This document shows positions 48,463 through 57,488 of a stretch of DNA of 64,000 nucleotides, in pieces (within the stretch, counting starts at the first letter, position 1; each line of letters opens with the position of its first letter). The position numbers and the translations under genes are program-made. Under the pieces are notes generated by a model. That model ran no database searches. It worked only from the letters and a program-made list of their open reading frames with translations, and was not told the DNA's origin. Source of the DNA: Bog-366 sp963710405 (GTDB taxonomy: Bacteria > Acidobacteriota > Terriglobia > UBA7540); assembly GCA_963710405.1 (NCBI GenBank), contig CAVQAP010000022.1:186001-250000 (forward strand). Direction: 5' to 3'.

Positions 48463-49611
48463 ATGATTCGCCGCATGCTTTTGTTGTTCGGGTTGTGCTT
48501 AAGCTTGATTCCCTTTTGCGCGGGCTCTGGGGTTCCAACTTCTGCGCAGGGAGGTCTAATGGTTAAGAAAGAGGCTTTTGGCGCCACACCCGACGGGAAA
48601 GCCGTCGAGCTCTACACGCTGAGCAACACGCACGGCATCGAAGTCCGCATCATGACGTACGGCGGAATCATTGTGTCACTCAAAACCCCCGACAAAGCCG
48701 GGCACGAGGCTGATGTTGTGCTGGGATACGATTCGCTCGCGGGCTACCTGGGCAAGTGTTACTTTTTCGGTGCGCTCATTGGCCGCTATGGCAATCGCAT
48801 TGGCCATGCCAAGTTCACGCTCGACGGCAAGGAATACACGCTGGCGAAAAATGACGGCCCGAACACCCTGCACGGAGGCGTGAAGGGGTTCGACAAGGTC
48901 GTGTGGCAGGGGCAATCCTTCCAGAAGAGCGGCGAAGTTGGCTTGGTCCTCAAGTATACCAGCCCTGACGGCGAAGAGGGTTTTCCCGGGACCCTCCACG
49001 TGACCGTCACCTATACGCTCAACGAGAAGAACGAATTCAGCATCGATTATCACGCCACGACGGACAAGGCCACACCCATCAACCTCACCAATCACTCCTA
49101 CTTCAACCTGGCGGGCGAGGGCAGCGGCACGATTCTCGGCGAAGAACTTATGCTGAATGCCGACCACTTCACCCCGGTGGATGCTACCCTGATCCCCACC
49201 GGGAAGATTGAGAGCGTAAAGGGAACACCGCTCGATTTCACCAAGCCCACGCCCATTGGGGCGCGGATCAATGACAAGTATGAGCAATTGGTCCTCGGGG
49301 GCGGCTACGACCACAATTTCGTGATCAACCGGACGGGCCCGGGCTTGGTGCTGGCGGCCCGCGTTTACGATCCCACGAGCGGTCGTGTGCTGGTGGTTGA
49401 CACTACGGAGCCGGGAGTGCAGTTCTATACGGGCAATTTCCTGGACGGGGTCAACGGCAAGCACGGACATCGTTATGAAAAGCGCAGCGGCTTATGCCTG
49501 GAGACCCAGCACTATCCCGATTCGCCCAATCAGCCGGGTTTCCCATCCACGATTTTAACACCCGGTCAAACCTACCACTCGACGACGGTTTGGAAATTCT
49601 CCACGCGGTAG
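48463..49611 (+). CDS. galM: Exported aldose 1-epimerase
   Basis: 382 residues. Interconverts alpha and beta anomers of aldoses. The signal peptide (MLLLFGLCLSLIPFCAG, then ASAQ-like end TSAQG) places it in the periplasm. Seen: GALIGRYGNRIGHAKFTLDG, NDGPNTLHGGVKGFDK (catalytic His), NLTNHSYFNLAG (second His), GGYDHNFVI and the catalytic Glu in CLETQHYPDSPNQP. AGAGG precedes the ATG at 48463. It may serve sugars released by the GH44 enzymes. Confidence 0.93.
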   Translation: MIRRMLLLFGLCLSLIPFCAGSGVPTSAQGGLMVKKEAFGATPDGKAVELYTLSNTHGIEVRIMTYGGIIVSLKTPDKAGHEADVVLGYDSLAGYLGKCYFFGALIGRYGNRIGHAKFTLDGKEYTLAKNDGPNTLHGGVKGFDKVVWQGQSFQKSGEVGLVLKYTSPDGEEGFPGTLHVTVTYTLNEKNEFSIDYHATTDKATPINLTNHSYFNLAGEGSGTILGEELMLNADHFTPVDATLIPTGKIESVKGTPLDFTKPTPIGARINDKYEQLVLGGGYDHNFVINRTGPGLVLAARVYDPTSGRVLVVDTTEPGVQFYTGNFLDGVNGKHGHRYEKRSGLCLETQHYPDSPNQPGFPSTILTPGQTYHSTTVWKFSTR

Positions 49612-49784
49612 GCTGCGGCGAGCCGGACCGGGAATCGCGCCTGGAATCCAGCGGGGACCAGGGCGGCGTCCAGATATTGCGCGGGCTCATGTGGTTATCC
49701 TTGAAGCCTGTGATTCCCCGCAAATAGTTAGGTGTGAGAGCGGCAGGGGGGTCACCGCCGCACCATGACCCCCAAAAGGGATTT

Positions 49785-50594
49785 TCATTTATTCGAGCCT
49801 TTGCCGGGATCCTTGAGTGGAGTTTTGTCAGGGGCTTGGGCGGCGTCTTTGAAGGCATACTGCACGAGGATTGAGATTCGCCGGTTGGAAGGATCCTCAG
49901 GAGCATCGACCCTACGAAGGTGCTGGTCAGCGTAACCCCTCACCTGGGTCACTTGGTCCGCGCGCAGACCATTTTGCTGCATCAGCCGCCGGGCAGCGTT
50001 AGCACGATCCACGGAAAGCTCCCAGTTTCCGTATTCGCCCCCATGCCGGACCAAAGGCTTGGAATCCGTATGGCCCTCGATCGAGATCTTGTTGGGAACG
50101 CCACCTAACTCCTTCGCCAGCGCAATGAGCGTTTCCTTGCCGCTGTCGTTTAGATCAGGACTGCCACTGTCGAAGAATGTGCTCTTAGCCGATTCCAAAA
50201 GCTCAATGCGCAATCCTTCCGACGTAACGGTCATCTCAATCTGATTTCTCAGCTTATTAAGGTCTTGGACCCGCTGGATGGCGCCCTGGAGGCTGTCCTT
50301 CAGTTTTGACATGTTGTCTTTGGATAAAGTCAGGCTATCCCCCGGGCCCTCCCCGGAGCTCTCGCCCGGCCCCTTCCCATTGCCACCCAATAGCTTGGAA
50401 GTCCCGGCGGGATCTTTGAAATACCCCGCTATCGCCTCCTTGATGGGCTTGCTGCTATTCATGAGCCAGAGGACGATGAAAAGGGACATCATGGCCGTTA
50501 CAAAATCAGCGTAGGCCACCTTCCAGGCCCCCCCGTGGTGTCCGCCGTGGCCGCTCTTTTTCTTGACGACAATGATGGGTCGAACTGCCGCCAT
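49785..50594 (-). CDS. motB: Flagellar stator protein MotB
   Basis: 269 residues: a single transmembrane helix with the proton-binding Asp in WKVAYADFVTAMMSLF (about residue 33), a linker with Gly/Ser repeats (GNGKGPGESSGEGPGD), and a C-terminal OmpA-like peptidoglycan-binding domain (ISIEGHTDSKPLV, LSVDRANAARRLMQQNG, VRGYADQ, NRRISILV). The ATG at 50594 is chosen. Forms the stator with MotA encoded 185 bp upstream. Confidence 0.93.
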   Translation of the reverse strand: MAAVRPIIVVKKKSGHGGHHGGAWKVAYADFVTAMMSLFIVLWLMNSSKPIKEAIAGYFKDPAGTSKLLGGNGKGPGESSGEGPGDSLTLSKDNMSKLKDSLQGAIQRVQDLNKLRNQIEMTVTSEGLRIELLESAKSTFFDSGSPDLNDSGKETLIALAKELGGVPNKISIEGHTDSKPLVRHGGEYGNWELSVDRANAARRLMQQNGLRADQVTQVRGYADQHLRRVDAPEDPSNRRISILVQYAFKDAAQAPDKTPLKDPGKGSNK

Positions 50595-50610
50595 AGTGAA
50601 TTGCACCAAT

Positions 50611-50771
50611 GGTGATTTGCGGATGGTGATTTGTGGATTCTAGTCGCAGTGTCTCTTCCTCGACAGAGGCACCCCAAGCTTGGTCATTCCAGGCTCTGCG
50701 AAGGCTCCGTTGGCCAATTGGCACCGGCGCCGGAATTCTCAATCACAAATCACCCATCACCAATCTGCGGG
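50611..50771. repeat. Two 7-bp arrays in opposite orientation between motA and motB
   Basis: 50611-50638 holds GGTGATT/TGCGGAT units and 50737-50771 holds CACAAAT/CACCAAT units; the second is roughly the inverse of the first. They fill the 185-bp gap of the stator operon. Confidence 0.78.
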
Positions 50772-50779
50772 CTCCTTCT

Positions 50780-51673
50780 TCACGCTGCCGCCTCTTTCGG
50801 CGCCGCCGCTTCACCCTTGTTGCGGCAATAAGACTCAAGCTCTTGGAACGTTGGGCGCACGTGACCGGGAATGGCCCGGCGCGCCACTTCCACCGCCATA
50901 ATTGGTGCGGTTCCTTTGATAAACGATGCCATAGCCACGCGTAGCACTTGCAGGTAGGCGTGCTCCTCATCGGCAGCTTTGGCCATATTGGCGGCGAGCG
51001 GCCCCACCAAACCGTAACAGAGCAGAATCCCCAGAAACGTGCCCACCAACGCCGCGGCAACCTTGTGTCCGATCTCTTCCGGCGGGCCGCCCAAAGCCCC
51101 CATGGTGATGACCACACCCAGGACTGCCGCCACGATGCCGAGGCCGGGAAGTGAGTCCGCCATGGTGCTGAGCGCCGCCACGGGCTGGGTGGAATCGTGG
51201 TGATGGACGTCCATATCCGACTCCACCATCTGGTCAAGTTCAAATGCCTCGACAGCGTTGCTCGCCACCAAGCGCATGGTGTCGCAGACGAAACACAGAA
51301 GATTGTGGTCACCAAGAAAGGCAGGATACTTGGAGAAGACCGTGCTTTTGTCCGGGTCATCGGTGTCGCTCTCCAGCGCCACCAATCCATCCCGGCGCGC
51401 GCGGCCAAAGAGCTCGTACATCATCTTCAGCGAATCGAGGTACCACGCCTTGTTGAATTTGGACCCCTTGATAACCTCCGGCAGGCCCTCGGCGATGCTC
51501 TTGAGGATGTGGACGGGATTGGAAATCAGGAGTGTTCCAACGCCCGCTCCTCCGATGATAAGCAGCTCGGCCGGCTGCATGAGCACCAGGAGCTTTCCAT
51601 GCTCCATCAAATAGCCGCCGGCCACCGCCCCGAACACCACCACGATTCCTATGATCGCGAACACCTGAGTCAT
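50780..51673 (-). CDS. motA: Flagellar stator protein MotA
   Basis: 297 residues with four membrane segments: residues 1-20, LLIIGGAGVGTLLI, LPGLGIVAAVLGVVITMGAL and ALVGTFLGILLCYGLVGPLA. The cytoplasmic loop and the PGLGIVAAVLG and GTFLGIL motifs are typical. Conducts protons with MotB to drive flagellar rotation. Its ATG overlaps the stop of the PAS-GGDEF gene by 4 nt. Confidence 0.94.
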   Translation of the reverse strand: MTQVFAIIGIVVVFGAVAGGYLMEHGKLLVLMQPAELLIIGGAGVGTLLISNPVHILKSIAEGLPEVIKGSKFNKAWYLDSLKMMYELFGRARRDGLVALESDTDDPDKSTVFSKYPAFLGDHNLLCFVCDTMRLVASNAVEAFELDQMVESDMDVHHHDSTQPVAALSTMADSLPGLGIVAAVLGVVITMGALGGPPEEIGHKVAAALVGTFLGILLCYGLVGPLAANMAKAADEEHAYLQVLRVAMASFIKGTAPIMAVEVARRAIPGHVRPTFQELESYCRNKGEAAAPKEAAA

Positions 51674-52611
51674 TTCTCCTTAAGCTGTGGCGTTTCTGGT
51701 GCGCAAAGCACGATGGCGCAATTGTTGCCCTGGGCAACGGCCTGATTAAGCGCGTTTCCGGTACGATCCAAAAGGAGTTCGATGGCTTCGCCGGGTTGCA
51801 AGACCGTTCCACCCACCGACACGGTAACGGACAACTGATCTCCCCACCAAACGACCTCGGAGGATTGGGCGAGCCGCTTCAGACGCTCGGCGGTGGTGGT
51901 CAAAGCCCCGTCATCGCAATTCGCGACGATGGCCAGGAACTGGTCTTCCGACCAACGTCCCACAAAGTCCAGGGGGTCGAAACCGTTGCGCAGCGTGTGG
52001 GCGACGACATTCAAGATGGCCTCCGCCGCATCCAGACCATGAGTTGCCGTCAGGTCATCCAGCCGATCCAACTGAATGCAGAGCAGACCAAAGGGAATAA
52101 TGTGTTCGGAAGCATATTTGAAGCGATTCGCCAGGCGTGCTTCCGTAGAAAAACAGTCCGGGAGCTGCGTAACCCCATCCAGCCCGTGGTCCACTACCAG
52201 GTCATAGTCGGGACGACTCCGCGCGGACACGCAGGGCCTCTCCACAAAGCTTTCCGCCGCCCCAATCACCCGGCCGTGAGCGTCCCGGATCGGAACCGCC
52301 CGCAAGCTTACAGGGACGGCGTACCCGGATTTGTGATGGAGGTACACGCGCGACTCACGGGCTTGGCCATCGCGCATGGCGGATACCAGTGGGCAGGAGT
52401 GCTCGCAGAAGGCTGCCTTGTTCTCATGAAAGTTGATCAGAAGGAGTTCGCCACAAAAGCGCCCCAGGACATCCTGGCGCAAATAGCCGGTGATTCTCTC
52501 CGCACCGTCATTCCAAAAACAGATCTTCCGGTCCTGGTCCACCATGCAAACGCCCGTCTGCAAGCTCTCCAAGGCGGCGCGAAGAGTTTCCGCGTTTTGA
52601 AGGTCCAACAT
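51670..52611 (-). CDS. PAS-GGDEF protein with degenerate active site
   Basis: 313 residues. The PAS domain (LESLQTGVCMVDQDRKICFWN to GAAESFVE, about 10-125) includes CEHSCP, a cysteine pair. A GGDEF-type domain follows (FGLLCIQLDRLDDLTATHG to the C-terminus) in which the signature reads RWSEDQF instead of RYGGDEF. The first Gly pair is lost, so diguanylate cyclase activity is doubtful; it may act as a sensor or c-di-GMP/GTP binder. Coupled by ATGA overlap to motA, so it probably tunes the stator. The ATG at 52611 follows AGGAG. Confidence 0.82.
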   Translation of the reverse strand: MLDLQNAETLRAALESLQTGVCMVDQDRKICFWNDGAERITGYLRQDVLGRFCGELLLINFHENKAAFCEHSCPLVSAMRDGQARESRVYLHHKSGYAVPVSLRAVPIRDAHGRVIGAAESFVERPCVSARSRPDYDLVVDHGLDGVTQLPDCFSTEARLANRFKYASEHIIPFGLLCIQLDRLDDLTATHGLDAAEAILNVVAHTLRNGFDPLDFVGRWSEDQFLAIVANCDDGALTTTAERLKRLAQSSEVVWWGDQLSVTVSVGGTVLQPGEAIELLLDRTGNALNQAVAQGNNCAIVLCAPETPQLKEK

Positions 52612-52884
52612 CCTTTGGCCTCTCCTGTTTCCTATCGGCGAAAACGGCCCGGTCTTGAGGCAGTCTGCGCCCATTAGCCGCCCCTCATTGCCGCCTAAAG
52701 CCTTGAATGGGGACATTGTTGGAGACTTGGTAGGAGGCGGAGGAAGTCCTTGCGAGGTGCGGCGCACGTTGAGTGCTGCCGAGCTAACAACAAGGCCATG
52801 AAAACAAGTTCCTGATGACAAGCGGATCGCGCACTGCGGCTGAAAAGGGCGGTGCTCCCCGATGTTGCCGCTGGAGGAGTTCCG

Positions 52885-53652
52885 CTACCGGGCTCCAGGG
52901 CGCGATGGGCCGGTATAGAAATCCTGCGTGATGAAGAGCCTGCCGTCCGCTGCTTGCACGATGCCGACGCCGATGTCCGTAAAGCTCGCGTTCAAAATGT
53001 TGGCGCGATGATTCTTGGTGAATCGCGGCTCGCTCATGAACGCCGCCTCGGCCCGCGTCGCGCTTCTGTAAATGGCGATGTTTTCACCCACCCATTGCCA
53101 CTCCATTCCGGCGGCCTCGACGCGCGTGGCCACGGATCCTCCCTGCGGGTCATCGTGAGCAAAGTACCCTCGATTCAGCATGTCGAGGGAATGCGCTCGC
53201 GCCACGGCCGCCAACTTTTCGTTCCAGCGCAGTGGTAAGGCTCGCCCCTTGGTTTCAAGCGTGTTCGCGGGGTCGGCTCGGTCGCGGTTGACCAGATCAT
53301 ACATCAATTGTTCCAACCCCTGAGTGCGGCTCGACCCCGGGCTCCGCCAAGTTGGGAATCCTCGGGGGTAGGATGACGCGCTATTTCCCTCCCCAAAACG
53401 GCGCCACACGCCGGATGGGGGAGGCGCTGGCGATGGCACACCCGGGCTCTCGCCAAAGTGATGCCAAACGCCGGATTCTCCGACCCTCTGATCTGTCGAG
53501 TTGGTCGCCGCAGGGGGAGCAGTGGGGAAGGAACCTGCCGTGTCGGGCCTGTCAGGGGCCTGAGCCCAATCTGGAGTCAGGGAAGCGGTGGATCCCAACC
53601 ACGCCAGTACCGTAAAGACCACGGCTCCACGGGTTCCCCAAATGGATCTCAT
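52885..53652 (-). CDS. Secreted CAP-domain protein (YkwD/SCP type)
   Basis: 255 residues: signal peptide (GAVVFTVLAWLGSTASLTPDWAQA), a proline-rich linker with two near-identical motifs (SGVWHHFGE and SGVWRRFGE), and a CAP domain from about residue 110. CAP motifs are visible: LVNRDRADPA, LRWNEKLAAVARAHSLDML, GYFAHDDPQGG, VGENIA and NHRANILN...FTDIGVGI. The His/Glu residues of the CAP cavity are present. Function in bacteria is mostly unknown; outside the cell. Confidence 0.87.
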   Translation of the reverse strand: MRSIWGTRGAVVFTVLAWLGSTASLTPDWAQAPDRPDTAGSFPTAPPAATNSTDQRVGESGVWHHFGESPGVPSPAPPPSGVWRRFGEGNSASSYPRGFPTWRSPGSSRTQGLEQLMYDLVNRDRADPANTLETKGRALPLRWNEKLAAVARAHSLDMLNRGYFAHDDPQGGSVATRVEAAGMEWQWVGENIAIYRSATRAEAAFMSEPRFTKNHRANILNASFTDIGVGIVQAADGRLFITQDFYTGPSRPGAR

Positions 53653-53854
53653 CCGCCAACCCCCGCTCTACCCCATTATATCCGACGTGGGTGCCCTCCG
53701 CCACGATGGCCGAACGGGTCAAGCAGCAAGAGACCCGGGCACACGAGGCCCGCTCGCATTGTGGCAGGAAAGGTCACGCCCCCTCGTTCGGGGCAAGGCC
53801 GATAGCACACCGAGAGTCTCCCATCGGGATGTGGGCGCTTCAGGTTGCGCCGCA
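53653..53854. other. Intergenic DNA, no gene seen
   Basis: About 200 bp between the CAP gene and the small membrane protein; nothing supported. Confidence 0.4.
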
Positions 53855-54088
53855 TTAATGAACACTACCCAACAGGTGCATATGGTGCATCAAACGCGCC
53901 ACAGAACGGAGAATTCGCTTCGGCAGGTGGATGACAAATGCGAAACTCCGTCGCCAGGCGTTCCCGGTCCCTCGACTCAGCGCCGGAACCTCCGGCCGCG
54001 CCAAGAGCAGGGCCAAGACCATAATGGTCATAACCACTACAAACTGAATGAAAAAGAACATAAGAACAACCCGGATGACGACTTTCAT
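53855..54088 (-). CDS. Small membrane protein, 77 aa
   Basis: GGGAGGAAGC directly before the ATG at 54088 supports translation. One long hydrophobic helix (VVIRVVLMFFFIQFVVVMTI, about 3-28) is followed by a basic tail rich in Arg/His (FVIHLPKRILRSVARLMHHMH). Not recognised. Confidence 0.6.
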   Translation of the reverse strand: MKVVIRVVLMFFFIQFVVVMTIMVLALLLARPEVPALSRGTGNAWRRSFAFVIHLPKRILRSVARLMHHMHLLGSVH

Positions 54089-54493
54089 GCTTCCTCCCAA
54101 CCTGCCGACGCCCGCAATGACCACGGTCTTGCCGGCGGGCGTTCAATCCTCTAATCGGCAAGCGATCGGGGGTTTCTTAATGCTGAGGATGGGAGCCATC
54201 TAAACCGCGCCGGCCTTCGGTGGAAAAACCCAAATCTGCCGGTTGGCCTCGGCAAACGAAACTAGGGGGCCTATTTGGATGACCTGGAAAGGGACGGAGG
54301 GGAATCAGGTATAGGTTCTCAAGGGGCGAAGTGGCGATCTGCCGGCACACTTCGCCCGATTTGCCCCTTGACGCAAGTCGGAGGGACGCGGCAGTAGTCA
54401 CATTACAAAGCCAACTTGCGCGAAGTCCAATTCTCTCAAGACAACTTGCCGTCACCAATCCAGTTAGGCGGCTTTTGGATTCTGAACTCGGAT

Positions 54494-54931
54494 TTAACTG
54501 TCCATCTCACCGGGTTCGTCCAACAGGAACGCCTCGCGCTCCGCCGCCTGTTGCCTTCGATCCCGATAACGGGAATCGTCAAGCTCAGAGTCGGGAACGC
54601 CGAGGGGCACGTGGAGCGTGAGCAAATACGATGGTTGATGTGATTGAAAAAGCGCCCCTTCCGATCGTTGGAGTTCATGGTAGTGGCACTGTGGGTGTTG
54701 CGGAGAGGAGGCCGGGAAAACGCAGCCTTTTACGGAGCATCGCGCCAACTGCTTGGGGGCAGGGCGGGCGCCCGGTTTTACCGGGAGGGGAACAGGGAGA
54801 GAGATTGACAGCCCGGCAACGGCAGGGATGCGAGCCAGACAAGGCTGGACGGCGAGTGCGCCGGAAGGCTCGGGCGTTGGGCGGGGCGGAACACTGATGA
54901 TCGGTGGCAAAGAGTATATAAGATTAGGCAT
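54494..54931 (-). CDS. Proline-rich protein with Cys/His knuckle, 145 aa
   Basis: AAAGGA lies about 8 nt before the ATG at 54931, and TATAAT lies further upstream on the same strand. The N-terminal half is proline-rich. The C-terminal half has C-x4-C...C-x-H (CSVKGC, then QCHYH; about 65-84), a likely zinc knuckle, and then a conserved-looking LLTLHVPLGVPDSELDDSRY and an acidic/basic helix. Not recognised; moderate certainty that it is real. Confidence 0.5.
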   Translation of the reverse strand: MPNLIYSLPPIISVPPRPTPEPSGALAVQPCLARIPAVAGLSISLPVPLPVKPGARPAPKQLARCSVKGCVFPASSPQHPQCHYHELQRSEGALFQSHQPSYLLTLHVPLGVPDSELDDSRYRDRRQQAAEREAFLLDEPGEMDS

Positions 54932-55638
54932 TTATCTGGTCCTTTCTTGGGATCAAGCGATTATAAAATCCATGATGATAGGGAATACCCGGGCAATGAG
55001 GCGCCGCCCCTCCCCAGGCCGCGGTCCGCACTGGGCTACGGGACAGATAAAGGCGCACGCCCGGGCAGACCTTGCCGCGGGTGGGGAAGTAGAGGGCCCT
55101 CTCGATTATTGGCCCAGACTTTTTGTCTAGACATCGTTTTGTCTTGCTTGCAGATGTGCAGGACGTGGTATGATAAGCCGTGTCAAGGCCCAGATATGGC
55201 GAGAACCCTAGCCGAGAATGCGCCAAGGGAGAGTAGGCCACGCCCGTGGAGAACCATTTCAATATAGGCGGGGCAGCGCCTCCTGAGGGGGGAATCGCCA
55301 GGGACGCATTTCCCCAGGGGGGCGCAAATCCACGCCCCGGCAGGTGGGGAGCTTTGGCTCTGATGGCGCCGGCGAAGGCGGAAGGGTAGAAATAAATCGA
55401 GTAGGATAGCATTGGTTAATTATCTTGCAAGTATCGTCCACGTAAAGCTACTGCTTCAAGGACGGACTGCTCAGAGTGAGGAGCAGAGGGAAAAAGACGC
55501 TCACCCGAGACGTGTACGAGCGCAAGCGGGGCCGATGCCTAGCCAAGGAATGTTCGGCTAGACTCCCTGAGCAGACAAAAAGATTCTAGGCTAGAACTTG
55601 AATTTGTCAAGGACTATTTTAAAGATGAGGTGAGCAAA
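54932..55638. other. Intergenic DNA of about 700 bp, no gene seen
   Basis: Divergent promoter region between the Cys/His protein and the HTH gene. TATGAT at about 55169 and an AT-rich stretch 55570-55625 may carry promoters for the HTH gene, but no well-spaced hexamer pair was found. No coding or RNA structure supported. Confidence 0.4.
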
Positions 55639-56157
55639 ATGGAAGCTATGACTCCAATGAAGGTCATTCGCAGGGTCCGCAAGCGGATCGAGGTAAGCCA
55701 GGAGGGCTTGGCCCGTTTACTCAATGCCACCAAAGGCGCGGTGCAACACTGGGAGAGGGGACGCAATAACCCCGACTTGGCGCGGCTCAATGCCCTGCGG
55801 CAACTTTGCCCGCCAGGGGCTGAGCGCAAGGATTTGGATACACTGATTAAGCAAACCCAGTCCCGGCTCGCGCCCTTGCCCGATATCAAACCCGGGGAAT
55901 TGGGGAAGGGCGGCGAAGCGGGGGCGGGAGCAAAGACAGGAATCACCGGCGGAAGCTTCATCTATCTTCGCCGCGAGAATCATAAACTACAGCGACAAGT
56001 CGCGCGCCTGGAATCGTTGGTTCAACGCCGGACCGAGCAACTGCGGATCCTCGAGGATCTGGCCACCGATCTGCAACGTGAGATGGCCAAGCTCAAGGCG
56101 ACTCAGGAAGCTGCCCCGGCGGCTGTGCCCAGCGGCGCCCTGCCCGCGCAAGAATAG
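55639..56157 (+). CDS. HTH (XRE-type) protein with C-terminal coiled coil
   Basis: 172 residues. The N-terminal HTH (VRKRIEVSQEGLARLLNATKGAVQHWERG, in parts, about 9-38) is of the type that recognises DNA with SQEGLARLLN and VQHWERG; a Gly-rich linker follows. A coiled coil (NHKLQRQVARLESLVQRRTEQLRILEDL, in parts, about 115-155) probably mediates dimerisation. GAGGTGA precedes the ATG at 55639. Unusual in that a long leucine-zipper-like segment replaces the usual cupin or second domain. Confidence 0.8.
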   Translation: MEAMTPMKVIRRVRKRIEVSQEGLARLLNATKGAVQHWERGRNNPDLARLNALRQLCPPGAERKDLDTLIKQTQSRLAPLPDIKPGELGKGGEAGAGAKTGITGGSFIYLRRENHKLQRQVARLESLVQRRTEQLRILEDLATDLQREMAKLKATQEAAPAAVPSGALPAQE

Positions 56158-56519
56158 CGCCGCTCAGGGGGATGGAGCCCCGTCCATTGCCCAGAGTTCC
56201 CCACTCGCCGCGCTGAGGGGGGAGTGTGGACGCAGCCAGGCAGGATTTGGTTTTCTCAATCCTGAAGAGTTGAGCATTCGCGCGGTGTAGCGGCGTAGCC
56301 TGCCCGCACGAAGGCCTTCCCGGGGGGAAGGCCCTTAAGCCCGGTTTGTGCTGTACCTGAAGCCCACTCCCACGACCTGCGCTTGAAGGGTTTCCCCGTG
56401 GCAGATCCTACAAGACTCCATCCCCGGAGTAGGAATGTGGGCTGCTGAGGATGAGGTGTAGGGATACTCGAGATTTTGTATGTGTGGGTTTGGACGTAGG
56501 CACTAGGGTGGTCCGCGGT
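56158..56519. other. Intergenic DNA with a strong hairpin
   Basis: GGCCTTCCC-GGG-GGGAAGGCC at 56313-56333 forms a 9-bp stem, about 155 bp after the HTH stop, with no T-run. A half GTAGCGGCGTAGCCTGCC-type phrase lies just before it. No gene seen. Confidence 0.5.
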
Positions 56520-56726
56520 CTAAAATTTCCGCAATTGCATCACGCGAACAGAAAGCACGATGGGCGGGGCGTTGATCTCCTTCGCCCGCGCCAGCACCTC
56601 CAGAAATGCGATGGCCTGGGTTAGAAGTTGGCAAGCGTCTTTGCGCTCGCGCATCTCCAGCAGCAATCCAAAGGCCTCCCTCGCCATTTTTTGGGTCGTC
56701 CTGAGCCTTGCGTTCATAGTTAACAT
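56520..56726 (-). CDS. Small helical protein, 68 aa
   Basis: Not recognised. GAAGGGGGA stands before ATG 56726; an ATG at 56717 is an alternative. The product (MNARLRTTQKMAREAFGLLL...IVLSVRVMQLRKF) is basic and helical. Confidence 0.45.
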   Translation of the reverse strand: MLTMNARLRTTQKMAREAFGLLLEMRERKDACQLLTQAIAFLEVLARAKEINAPPIVLSVRVMQLRKF

Positions 56727-57282
56727 TCCCCCTTCACCCAATATGCTCCTAATGCCCGCCGGGGGAAGAAAGGTGGAGAGCAATTTCAAGTCCCCAAACC
56801 TGAAACCGAGCCACAACCTTCTCTACTCTGCCCCAGCGCCCGTGCAACTGGGCGGGGGCTTGCGGCCAGAGGAGAAATTTATCCCCACTCTTTTAGGCCA
56901 TTAATAGTTGAGAAGTCAACAATCCTGTTGACAACCGATAATCCTGAGAGCCTAGCTGGACTTTTCGCCGGGCATTTAAGTCATTCCGCCGTTGACCCCC
57001 ATGGGTGGCGAGCAAGGGCCGATTTTGTCAAGACGGTTTGCGCGGGAGACGCAGCGTGGGCGAAAGGGAAGGCCGAGCCGGGGAGAATGTTTTGGCTGAC
57101 TCTCTCCCCGGCTCAGGGAAGGCTTGTGGCAGGCTCTCCGGCTTCATGAAGGGCGGTGGCGTGGAGTCACGAGGCTAGGAATTCGCCGCCCGCCGGCCCG
57201 GAAGCCAATCCCCAAGCCCGAAACGCGCGGCGAAATTGCGGAGAGCCCAACTGGCCCGAGCGGGCGGCGTTAGCAACAAAGG
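56727..57282. other. Intergenic DNA, no gene seen
   Basis: About 550 bp without a supported gene, RNA or repeat array. Confidence 0.4.
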
Positions 57283-57323
57283 CAGGCCCCGGCGGACAGA
57301 GGTCGTGTCCGGTCCGGGGCCTG
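57283..57323 (-). terminator. Rho-independent terminator candidate
   Basis: CAGGCCCCGG (57283-57292) pairs with CCGGGGCCTG (57314-57323), with an inner CGGACA/TGTCCG pairing. On the minus strand CCTTTGTTG follows. It lies 20 bp after the stop of the receptor remnant and would end transcription of the receptor genes. Confidence 0.6.
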
Positions 57324-57342
57324 AGTAAGGAGGCAGTTTAGG

Positions 57343-57446
57343 TTAGAAGTGGAACGCCAATTCGGCGGTGAGCTTGCGTGGCGTCACATAGTGCGTTCCA
57401 CTGAAGGTGGAAAGGAAATTGTAGAGCGCCTCTTTGATCGTCAAAA
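57343..57446 (-). pseudogene. C-terminal remnant of a second TonB-dependent receptor
   Basis: Reads EALYNFLSTFSGTHYVTPRK and then LTAELAFHF to a stop at 57343. The intact neighbour ends ALFNFLSTCSGTHFVAPRTY and then RAELGVAF. The match starts abruptly at about 57446, so only ~34 codons survive. This shows a former tandem duplication or recombination between receptor genes. Confidence 0.8.
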
Positions 57447-57488
57447 CAGACCCTCGTCGTCAAGATGCTTCAAATCGAGATCGCAATC

